From the NCBI GenBank assembly GCA_028280915.1, contig JANQKX010000474.1:1-17254 (forward strand): 17,254 nucleotides of DNA, written 5' to 3'. The DNA is from Kiloniellaceae bacterium (GTDB lineage: Bacteria; Pseudomonadota; Alphaproteobacteria; Kiloniellales; Kiloniellaceae). Shown here piece after piece: positions 1-6,185 of this stretch. The position numbers and the translations under genes were made by a program. Under the pieces are notes generated by a model. The model was not told the DNA's origin and ran no database searches. It saw only the letters and a program-made list of their open reading frames with translations. The stretch's first letter is position 1; every line of letters starts with the position of its first letter.

Positions 1-2
1 AA

Positions 3-95
3 TATCTGAGTCAGGTTACTACCAAGCTGCCCGCGCAAGCGCGTCCGGAACTTGGGCCTGATGCTACCGGCGTCGGCTGGGTCTATGAGTATGCG
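3..95 (+). pseudogene. Fragment of a CusA/CzcA-type heavy-metal RND efflux pump
   Basis: The first 31 codons end in ELGPDATGVGWVYEYA. From recalled sequence, this closely matches the CusA periplasmic porter segment (E. coli CusA has ELGPDATGVGWIYEYALVD), preceded by a matching YL-QV-KLP stretch. Similarity stops after the Ala codon at 93-95. The expected LVDRSG continuation is absent, and the frame carries on as the N-terminal region of PPK2. This looks like a deletion or recombination junction inside cusA, or an assembly join. The rest of any pump gene would lie left of the window. Confidence 0.7.
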
Positions 96-935
96 CCCAA
101 GATCGGCAACGGCGCCATTAACCCGACGCCTCTGCCCAGACCGGCGCGCAAAGAGGCGAGGACCATCGACAAGGGCTTTTATGAAAAAGAGCTCAAACGG
201 CTGCAGATCGAATTAGTCAAGCTGCAGGAATGGATCAAGGACCGGCGGCTTCGGGTGGTGGTGATCTTCGAGGGCCGGGACGCGGCCGGCAAGGGCGGCG
301 TGATCAAGCGCATCACCGAGAGCCTGAACCCCCGGGTCTGCCGGGTGGTGGCCCTGGGCACGCCCACGGAGCGGGAACGGGGCCAGTGGTACTTCCAGCG
401 CTATGTGGCCCAGCTGCCGGCGGCCGGTGAAATGGTGCTCTTAGACCGCAGCTGGTACAACCGGGCCGGCGTGGAACGGGTCATGGGCTTTTGCTCGGAC
501 GAGGAATACCGGGAGTTCCTGCGCTCGGCGCCGGAGTTCGAGCGCATGCTGGTGCGCTCTGACATCCTGCTGATCAAGTACTGGTTCTCGGTCAGCGACG
601 AGGTGCAGGAGGAGCGCTTCCAAGAACGCCTGCGCAACCCGGCCAAGCGCTGGAAGCTGAGCCCCATGGATTTGGAGGCGCGCAGCCGCTGGTTCATGTA
701 CTCCAAGGCCAAGGACGACATGTTCTTTTATACCGATATCCAAGAGGCGCCCTGGTGGGTGGTGGACGCGGACAACAAAAAACGTGCTCGGTTGAATTGC
801 ATTCATCACCTCTTGAGCCGGATCGCTTATGAGGACCTGACGCCCAAGCCCATCACCCTGCCGGCCCGGCAGGAGGACGTGGACTACGTTCGCCCGCCCA
901 TCGAGGATCAGCATTTCGTGCCCGAGGTCTATTAG
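3..935 (+). CDS. ppk2: PPK2-family polyphosphate kinase, left-edge partial, in frame with a CusA fragment
   Basis: PPK2 enzymes transfer phosphate between polyphosphate and nucleoside di- or monophosphates in the cytoplasm. The frame shows the family's N-terminal helix (KELKRLQIELVKLQEWI, 186-236), the Walker A loop EGRDAAGKGG (270-299), the Walker B-like segment LLDRSWYNR (438-464), WKLSPMDLE and the end segment KKRARLNCIHHLL. The C-terminal end looks complete, with a stop at 933-935. No ATG, GTG or TTG occurs in this frame upstream of GTG 255. That GTG lies five codons before Walker A and would delete the conserved helix, so it cannot be the true start. The frame stays open to the window edge and its first ~31 codons resemble CusA, not PPK2. 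The kinase therefore either begins outside the window as a chimeric protein or has lost its start. Identification as PPK2 is firm; substrate class (ADP or GDP) is not resolved. Confidence 0.88.
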   Translation, partial: YLSQVTTKLPAQARPELGPDATGVGWVYEYAPKIGNGAINPTPLPRPARKEARTIDKGFYEKELKRLQIELVKLQEWIKDRRLRVVVIFEGRDAAGKGGVIKRITESLNPRVCRVVALGTPTERERGQWYFQRYVAQLPAAGEMVLLDRSWYNRAGVERVMGFCSDEEYREFLRSAPEFERMLVRSDILLIKYWFSVSDEVQEERFQERLRNPAKRWKLSPMDLEARSRWFMYSKAKDDMFFYTDIQEAPWWVVDADNKKRARLNCIHHLLSRIAYEDLTPKPITLPARQEDVDYVRPPIEDQHFVPEVY

Positions 936-1050
936 GCCGCGGCGCGACCGGGGCGGGTTGACCTTGAATTCTGGAGTCTTGTCTGACAGATCATTTGCAG
1001 ATCGCGGGCGAAACCATTTGCAAATAAAATTTGTTTGCCGCAGAGTTGCG

Positions 1051-1241
1051 GCGATGGTTCCGCCTGACCGAGCGAGACGGCGGATGAAAAGGGAACACGG
1101 TGCGGCGTACCCATCAGGGACCAAGGCCGTGGTTGCCCCCGCAACTGTATGCGGCGAGTCATGCCCCAAGAGCCACTAGCCCTTTCGGGTTGGGAAGGTG
1201 GGGCGGGCGATAGAGCCGCAAGCCAGGAGACCTGCCATCGC
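1051..1241 (+). ncRNA. Cobalamin (AdoCbl-type) riboswitch
   Basis: The conserved B12 box AAGCCAGGAGACCTGCC is present at 1220-1236. Other core elements are GGGAACACGGTG (1091-1102), GCCCCCGCAACTGTA (about 1135-1149) and GCCACTAG (1172-1179). The closing P1 stem pairs 1051-1057 (GCGATGG) with 1235-1241 (CCATCGC) perfectly. It lies on the same strand as the transporter genes and ends 38 nt before a strong Shine-Dalgarno-led small ORF. In this class ligand binding usually lowers expression of corrinoid uptake or synthesis genes. No intrinsic terminator is obvious after P1, so control of translation initiation is the likelier mode (inference). Upstream, 936-1050 holds no gene; an 8-bp direct repeat CATTTGCA occurs at 992-999 and 1015-1022. 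Confidence 0.95.
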
Positions 1242-1279
1242 GTAATTCTCTGACCGAACGGGGTGTTTCGGGGGGCTCA

Positions 1280-1387
1280 ATGGCGCAACCGCTGATCGAT
1301 TTTCATCTGCCGGGCCAATCTGTTGCTTCCTTTGCTCCGTTCAAGGATAGGACGCGGCATGGCAGGCGACCCGGAACGGCATTCTAA
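1280..1387 (+). CDS. Small ORF (35 aa) directly after the riboswitch
   Basis: ATG 1280 is preceded at good spacing by the G-run GGGGGG (1270-1275). It is the first translatable ORF after the cobalamin riboswitch. It encodes 35 residues starting MAQPLIDFHLPGQS, with a basic tail and stop TAA at 1385-1387. I do not recognise it. It is in the same frame as the downstream ATPase gene, and the frame is open from its stop to that gene. It could be a leader peptide whose translation is the direct target of the riboswitch, the start of an ATPase gene cut by a nonsense mutation, or chance. A weak hairpin (1254-1258 with 1267-1271) lies beside the Shine-Dalgarno sequence. Confidence 0.4.
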   Translation: MAQPLIDFHLPGQSVASFAPFKDRTRHGRRPGTAF

Positions 1388-1445
1388 CCAGCATCGCATC
1401 GTGGTAAGTACTTTGTGCCGACGGGTGGGCCTGGCCGGCAAGACC

Positions 1446-1482
1446 TTGGCCCCTGTGACGTTGGCCCCTGTGACGTTGGCCC
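1446..1482 (+). repeat. 15-bp tandem repeat, two full copies and a partial third
   Basis: TTGGCCCCTGTGACG occurs at 1446-1460 and again at 1461-1475, followed by a partial third copy beginning TTGGCCC at 1476. It lies between the riboswitch and the ATPase start. If the ATPase were translated from GTG 1415, this repeat would encode repeated Gly-Pro-Cys-Asp-Val units in an N-terminal extension. Confidence 0.85.
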
Positions 1483-1531
1483 GTGTCCCCGCCGCGCTCA
1501 TGACCGCGCGGCATGGCCCGGACAGGCTGCC

Positions 1532-2398
1532 ATGACAGCTTTGTCTCCACCTTTATCTCCACCTTCATCCTCTCAGGGGCTTGCCGCGGACCCATGTGCC
1601 ACAGGGCAGCCCAGCTTGCAGGCAGCGGGCTTGAGCTATCGGGTCGCCGACGGTAAGGCCCTGGTGGCGGACGTGAGCTTTTCCCTTTCCGGCGGGGCCA
1701 TGGTGGCCATCGCCGGGCCCAACGGGGCGGGCAAGACCACGCTTTTGCGCATGCTGGCCGGGTTGTTGCCGCCCAGCGAGGGGGAGGTCTATCTGTTCGG
1801 CCGCCCCTTGGCCGACTATTCGCCCCGGGCGCGGGCGCTGAGGATCGCCTATGTGGGCCAGCGGGACACGCCGGACCACCGCCTGAGCCTGGCGCAGTAC
1901 GTGGCGCTGGGGCGCATCCCCCACGGCGGCGGCGCTTCCCGGGGTCAGGACCGGCGCATCGTGGCGGAAGCCCTGGACGCGGTGGGGCTGGGCGATAAAA
2001 CCGCTGCCCGCTTGGGCCAGCTGTCCGGCGGCGAACTGCAGCGCGCCGGCATCGCCCGGGCGTTGAGCCAAGAGCCGGAAATCCTGTTTCTGGACGAGCC
2101 CACCAATCACCTGGACCCCAAGGCCAAGGGCGTGCTGCTGTCCCTCTTGCTGGCCCGAGGCATTACTTGCGTCTGCGTGCTGCACGACCTGGCCCTGATC
2201 CCCAAGCTGGCCAGCCACACCCTGTTGATGAACGAGGGACGCCTGGTGGGCGCGGGCCGGACCGAGGAGGTGCTCACCGCCCAGTCCGTGCATCAGGTGT
2301 TTGGCGTGGACTTTTTGCACCTGACCCATCCGACGGAAGACCGCTCCCTGCCGGTTTTGGATATCCCCGTTGCCGCGCCGCGGCCGCCCCTTCAATAG
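1532..2398 (+). CDS. ABC transporter ATPase, BtuD/FecE type (corrinoid or iron-chelate uptake)
   Basis: This 288-residue cytoplasmic ATPase would power import through the permease at 3431. All nucleotide-binding motifs are visible: Walker A GPNGAGKTT (residues 62-70), Q-loop at Gln110, signature LSGGELQR (164-171), Walker B ILFLDEP (184-190) and switch His218 in VLHD. Length and order fit the BtuD/FecE/FepC family. ATG 1532 is chosen because it leaves about 30 residues before the conserved fold. The in-frame GTG 1415 would add a 39-residue Cys-rich extension over the tandem repeat, which I consider unlikely. The gene is the first recognisable one after the cobalamin riboswitch and sits 31 bp before the binding-protein gene, so it is presumably transcribed with it and repressed when cobalamin is plentiful. 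The substrate is inferred from the riboswitch, not from the ATPase. Confidence 0.9.
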   Translation: MTALSPPLSPPSSSQGLAADPCATGQPSLQAAGLSYRVADGKALVADVSFSLSGGAMVAIAGPNGAGKTTLLRMLAGLLPPSEGEVYLFGRPLADYSPRARALRIAYVGQRDTPDHRLSLAQYVALGRIPHGGGASRGQDRRIVAEALDAVGLGDKTAARLGQLSGGELQRAGIARALSQEPEILFLDEPTNHLDPKAKGVLLSLLLARGITCVCVLHDLALIPKLASHTLLMNEGRLVGAGRTEEVLTAQSVHQVFGVDFLHLTHPTEDRSLPVLDIPVAAPRPPLQ

Positions 2399-2429
2399 AC
2401 CTTTCAGCCCCAATCGAAGGAACACAGTG

Positions 2430-3389
2430 ATGAAGCGATTGATACCTCTTGCCGTTGCCTTGTTTGCGATCGCCCCGGCTCAAGCCCTGGCTCAGGACTT
2501 TCCGGTGACGGTGGACAACTGCGGCGCGGAACTGACCTTCGAACAGCAACCCGGGAGCCTGGTGGTGCACGACATCAACATGTCCGAGATGGCTTTTGCC
2601 CTGGGCCTGCAGGACAAGATGGTCGGGGTGACGGGGATTACCGGGTGGTACAAGACCAGCGAGTCCTTTGACGAGCAGCGCGGCGACATCCCCGAACTGG
2701 CGCCCAAGTATCCCACCATGGAAAACCTCATCGCCGCGGCGCCGGATGTGTTTTTCGCCGGCTGGTATTACGGCATGAAGCCCGGCGGCGACGTGACGCC
2801 CGAGACCCTGGCGGACCACGGCATCAAGACCATGATCCTGTCGGAAAGCTGCATCCATCTGGACAAGGAACGCCCGGCGGCCTCCATGGACCTGCTGTTC
2901 GGCGATATGCTGCGCCTGGGCAAGGTGTTCGGCAAGGAGGCGGAGGCCCAGGCCCTTGTGGCGGACTGGCAGGATCAACTGGCCCAGATCAAGGAGCGGG
3001 TGGGGAACGGCCAAGGCACGCGGGTGTTCCTCTACGATTCGGGCGAGGACAATCCCTTCACCGCCGGCAAGTACGCCATCGTCAACGCCATGATCGAGGC
3101 GGCCGGCGGGGTCAATGTGACCGCCGACATGGACACCAGCTGGGGCCGGGCCTCCTGGGAGGCGGTGGCCGCCGCCGATCCCCAGTTCCTCATCCTGCTG
3201 GACTATCAAAACGGCACCGGGGCGGAAGGTTTGCTGGACTGGCTGAAGAGCCATCCGGCCATGAAGGACACCGCCGCGGTCAAGGACGAGCGTTTCGTGG
3301 CCCTGCGCTATGAGGAGCTGACTCCCGGGCCGGCCAACATCACGGCCATCGACAAAATCGCCAAGGCCATGAACCCGGAGGCCTTTTGA
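2430..3389 (+). CDS. Periplasmic substrate-binding protein, BtuF/FepB type
   Basis: This 319-residue protein begins with a clear Sec signal peptide (KR, hydrophobic core, AQALA with likely cleavage after Ala21, mature start QDFPVTV). The mature part has the TroA-like binding-protein plan: an N-terminal lobe with HDINMSEMAFALGL, a segment IAAAPDVFFAGWYYG, and a C-terminal lobe ending in ITAIDKIAKAMNPEAF. It would deliver ligand to the permease encoded next. ATG 2430 follows the Shine-Dalgarno GAAGGA at 2416-2421; GTG 2427 is an alternative. Position behind a cobalamin riboswitch argues for cobalamin or another corrinoid. The protein is longer than E. coli BtuF (about 266 aa) and resembles iron-siderophore binders as much, so ligand identity is inferred from context only. 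Confidence 0.88.
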   Translation: MKRLIPLAVALFAIAPAQALAQDFPVTVDNCGAELTFEQQPGSLVVHDINMSEMAFALGLQDKMVGVTGITGWYKTSESFDEQRGDIPELAPKYPTMENLIAAAPDVFFAGWYYGMKPGGDVTPETLADHGIKTMILSESCIHLDKERPAASMDLLFGDMLRLGKVFGKEAEAQALVADWQDQLAQIKERVGNGQGTRVFLYDSGEDNPFTAGKYAIVNAMIEAAGGVNVTADMDTSWGRASWEAVAAADPQFLILLDYQNGTGAEGLLDWLKSHPAMKDTAAVKDERFVALRYEELTPGPANITAIDKIAKAMNPEAF

Positions 3390-3430
3390 GGCGCAGGCCT
3401 TTCAGAAGGGGGGCTTGCTGACATGCCTCG

Positions 3431-4441
3431 ATGCCTGACATGCGCCACTCCCTGATGGCCGTGGCCGGGGCGGCCGCCTTGGTCGCCCTGGCCCTCTTGT
3501 CCATCGCCTGGGGCGCCGCGCCGATCCCCCTGGCGGAGGTCTGGGGTGCCTTGCTGACCGCTCTGGGCGGCGGCGAGGCCGCTTCGCCCATCGACCGTAT
3601 CGTGGTCGACCTGCGCGCGCCCCGCACCCTCCTGGCCATTTTGGTGGGGGCCGGGCTGGGCATGGTGGGCGCCTTGCTGCAGACCGTCACCCGCAATGAC
3701 CTGGCCGATCCTTTTTTGTTCGGCCTGTCATCGGGCGCGGCCACGGGGGCGGTTTTTGTCATCACCGTGACCGGCGACCGGCTGGGCATTTGGACCTTGC
3801 CCCTGGCCGCCTTTTGCGGCGGCATGCTGGCGGCCTTGATCGTTTTGGGGCTGGTTTATCGCCTGGGCTTCAAGGGGCCGGAAAAACTGGTGCTGGCCGG
3901 ACTGGCGGTGTCGTTCCTTTTCGCCGCCGTGACCAACTACATGGTTTTTGCCGGGGATCAGCGCGCCGCCCATTCGGTGCTGTTCTGGAGCCTGGGCGGC
4001 CTGGGCCTGGCCCGCTGGGACAACCTTTATCTGGTGCTGTTCGGCTTTGTCGCCTTGGCCGCCTTTGCCATCGCCCGAAATCGGGATTTGGATGCACTGC
4101 TGGGCGGCGATGCCACCGCCGCGAGCCTTGGCCTGAATGTGCACCGCTTCCGTCTGGAAGTCTTTTTGGTTTCCGCCTTCGCCACCTCGATTTTTGTCTC
4201 GGTGACCGGGGTCATCGGCTTTGTGGGGCTCATGGTGCCCCACATGGCCCGGGCCGTGGTGGGGCCGCTGCATTTGAAAAATCTGATTTTTTCCGGCCTT
4301 TTCGGCGCCCTGTTGCTCATCGCCTCGGACCTGGCGGCCCGCGTTCTCCTGGCGCCCCAGGAGCTGCCCATCGGCATCGTCACCTCGTCCCTGGGGGCGG
4401 GCTTCGTCATCATGATGATATTGCAGCGCCGGTTTATTTGA
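3431..4441 (+). CDS. ABC transporter permease, FecCD/BtuC family
   Basis: This 336-residue, strongly hydrophobic protein has the usual FecCD length and about ten membrane segments. Family hallmarks are RAPRTLLAILVGAGLGMVGALLQ (about residues 62-84, written here across the first conserved helix), NDLADPFLFGLSSGA, and the cytoplasmic coupling region GFVGLMVPHMAR. The C-terminus carries ELPIGIVTSSLGAGFV. It forms the translocation channel with the ATPase at 1532 and receives ligand from the protein at 2430; the three genes lie in the order ATPase, binding protein, permease. The start is uncertain between ATG 3431 and ATG 3440. A strong G-rich Shine-Dalgarno (about 3408-3415) is better spaced for an out-of-frame ATG at 3423 that opens only a 10-codon ORF. 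Confidence 0.92.
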   Translation: MPDMRHSLMAVAGAAALVALALLSIAWGAAPIPLAEVWGALLTALGGGEAASPIDRIVVDLRAPRTLLAILVGAGLGMVGALLQTVTRNDLADPFLFGLSSGAATGAVFVITVTGDRLGIWTLPLAAFCGGMLAALIVLGLVYRLGFKGPEKLVLAGLAVSFLFAAVTNYMVFAGDQRAAHSVLFWSLGGLGLARWDNLYLVLFGFVALAAFAIARNRDLDALLGGDATAASLGLNVHRFRLEVFLVSAFATSIFVSVTGVIGFVGLMVPHMARAVVGPLHLKNLIFSGLFGALLLIASDLAARVLLAPQELPIGIVTSSLGAGFVIMMILQRRFI

Positions 4442-4491
4442 GGCCCCGCTCACCCATCCTTTGCGACGGGCGAGAAGATCCGGCCGCCCCG

Positions 4492-4905
4492 TCACACGAG
4501 GGCGGACTTTTCGTGCCACCATTCCTCGAGAACGTGGCACAGCGGTCCCCTTTGGACGTCTTGGCGAAAAATCAGGCGGAAGGCGCCATCGAGCTCAATG
4601 CGCCGGTCCCCCTTGATGAACTTGGACGTCCAATTGCTGAAGCACTGGTCGCCCGCAATCGCCCAGATCTCGTAAGTGAATTTTACGTCGCGGTGGTTTC
4701 CCGGCTGATCCTGCCAATACTGCTTGATGGCGCCGTGGCCCACCATGGGTGCATCGAAGGGCGTCTCCCGATAGCTGGCGTCTTGGGTGAACAGCGTTAG
4801 GATGAGGTCCGCGTCGCCCGTTTCCCACGCCCGGCCGTAGGTCTGAAGCCAGTGGGATGCCGCGGCGAGGGTGATGACGGGCGGGTTTTCCGTTGGAGCA
4901 CTCAT
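4492..4905 (-). CDS. NTF2-like / SnoaL-type protein
   Basis: This 137-residue soluble protein has the pattern of the NTF2-like (SnoaL/DUF4440) fold: an N-terminal helix WLQTYGRAWETGDADLIL, then LFTQDASYRETPFD, GHGAIKQYW and a series of beta strands ending in CHVLEEWWH. Members are small ligand-binding or isomerase-like proteins and many are uncharacterised. The start ATG follows GGAGGGG at the right spacing on the minus strand. It lies 126 bp downstream of the AraC regulator on the same strand, so the two may be cotranscribed, and it converges with the permease gene with about 50 bp between stops. Its substrate cannot be told from sequence. Confidence 0.8.
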   Translation of the reverse strand: MSAPTENPPVITLAAASHWLQTYGRAWETGDADLILTLFTQDASYRETPFDAPMVGHGAIKQYWQDQPGNHRDVKFTYEIWAIAGDQCFSNWTSKFIKGDRRIELDGAFRLIFRQDVQRGPLCHVLEEWWHEKSALV

Positions 4906-5018
4906 TTGACCCCTCCCAGCTTGTGAAACGTCGCCTTCATGGTGGACAATCCGGAATGGTTCTTCAACCCGAATTTATCGCCGGGCTGGACACTCTCCAA
5001 CAGCCAATTATCTTGTTG

Positions 5019-5033
5019 AACCCCGTCGGGGTT
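5019..5033 (-). terminator. Short hairpin at the end of the AraC gene
   Basis: AACCCC (5019-5024) and GGGGTT (5028-5033) form a six-base-pair stem with a three-base loop overlapping the AraC stop codon. There is no proper U-run on the minus strand, so it may be a weak terminator or only an mRNA structure before the NTF2-like gene. Confidence 0.3.
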
Positions 5034-5934
5034 AACGGCGGCAGTCGCTTGAGGGCGCGTGGCCGAACAGACGGCGGTAGTCCCGGGCAAATTGGCCCAT
5101 ATGCCAAAAGCCCCAGCGGTTGGCGATGTCGGCGATGGGGGTCTCGGGGCTTTTACTCAAGAGGCCGGCGCGGGCCCGTTGCAGGCGCAAACAGGTGTAG
5201 TAGGCTTTGGGTCCGATGCCCAGGCGTTCGGTAAACGCCCGTTCAAGAGTCGGCTGGGAGGCGCCGGCGTGACGGCAGACCTGACTGATGGGCAGGTTTT
5301 CATCGGCGTGGGCCAGCATGCAGTCCACGGCGCGGGCAAAGGCGCGATCCCGCTTTCTCGGCGTGCTCTTGTCGTCGTAGACCGGCGCCTCGGTGAGAGT
5401 CTTGACCAGCAACAAAGCGAAGTCCTCTTCCTCCGTCTCGCCAAAGGCCGAGTCCCGCGGCGACAACAGAGCATTGGCGGTGGCCCCCAATTGGACGTGG
5501 CTCGCGGGGGTGCGTGCTGCGTGCTGAAGGCCGGGTGCCAGTACATGTTGGGGAATTTCCATTCCAATCCCATCGGCAAAGGCAAAAAGCGCGTCCTTGT
5601 TGAGGCTGAAAGTGGTGCCCACGAAGTCGCTGCGGCTATGACCCTCGAAGGCCGCACCGCTGCCGAAGACCACAAGGGGCAAAGCCGAGGCAGCGGCACC
5701 TTGCCAGTTTTTGATATTGGACTTTCCCGGAACGCCAAAGGTAAGCTGATCGGGAGGCGCGGCCCCCATCTGATGGACGGCCTTTGACATGGCGATTTGG
5801 AGAACCGTCGTAAAACGGCCCGATCTGACTCGCACCCGGGTGCGCAGGGGACCCGATTCGATTTGGCGAAAATCCAGCTCCCAGGGGGACAATTGAGACA
5901 GTTGATTGGGGTCTTCAAGGTCGAGTTGGATCAT
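5032..5934 (-). CDS. AraC-family transcriptional regulator
   Basis: This 300-residue regulator has a C-terminal AraC/XylS DNA-binding domain of two helix-turn-helix units: the first around residues 215-236 (ISQVCRHAGASQPTLERAF) and the second around 266-287 (IADIANRWGFWHMGQFARDY). The N-terminal part (SPWELDFRQIESGPLRTRV, QMGAAPPDQLTFGVPG) resembles the sensor domain seen in EutR-like and related AraC proteins. It is transcribed divergently from the sulfatase at 6186, which makes that gene, and the NTF2-like gene downstream, its most likely targets. The inducer is unknown. The Shine-Dalgarno at ATG 5934 is weak. Confidence 0.9.
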   Translation of the reverse strand: MIQLDLEDPNQLSQLSPWELDFRQIESGPLRTRVRVRSGRFTTVLQIAMSKAVHQMGAAPPDQLTFGVPGKSNIKNWQGAAASALPLVVFGSGAAFEGHSRSDFVGTTFSLNKDALFAFADGIGMEIPQHVLAPGLQHAARTPASHVQLGATANALLSPRDSAFGETEEEDFALLLVKTLTEAPVYDDKSTPRKRDRAFARAVDCMLAHADENLPISQVCRHAGASQPTLERAFTERLGIGPKAYYTCLRLQRARAGLLSKSPETPIADIANRWGFWHMGQFARDYRRLFGHAPSSDCRR

Positions 5935-6138
5935 GGATATCCCAAAACGCCGGGTGAGGTTTTGACGATTTTTTGATGCGGCCGCGTTTGGAGCCGTGGA
6001 ACATTACCGGCAAACATTAGGAGACCCTAACCGGGGTAAAAACACAAGCAAGGGATTTTTTCGGCGATTTAGGACCGGGCGGATGAGACCGCGGCTGCGC
6101 TCTTGGCCGCCAGGCTTGGCTTAATCGCCGTTGATATA

Positions 6139-6148
6139 AACGATCGTT
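6139..6148. promoter_or_regulatory. 10-bp palindrome upstream of the sulfatase
   Basis: AACGATCGTT is a perfect palindrome in the AraC-sulfatase divergent region (5935-6185). It adjoins a TATAAA hexamer at 6135-6140 that could be a -10 element, but no good -35 is present. It may be an operator site; nothing beyond position and symmetry supports this. Nothing else in the 250-bp region was recognised. Confidence 0.25.
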
Positions 6149-6185
6149 CCACTCTTAGAGGCCAATGCGAAAGGAATACCAATCC

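Noticed and set aside
255..935. PPK2 starting at GTG 255
   Set aside because: It would begin five codons before Walker A and lose the conserved helix encoded at 186-236, which is clearly PPK2 sequence in the same frame.
958..1030. Promoter for the riboswitch transcript
   Set aside because: TTGACC at 958-963 and TAAAAT at 1025-1030 exist but are not correctly spaced to each other or to convincing partner elements, so no promoter is called.
1446..1482. Possible CRISPR-like or iteron repeat
   Set aside because: Only two contiguous 15-bp copies without spacers; a simple tandem duplication.
3423..3455. 10-codon ORF at the best Shine-Dalgarno before the permease
   Set aside because: Too short and out of frame with the permease; probably a by-product of overlapping ATGs, though it could affect permease initiation.
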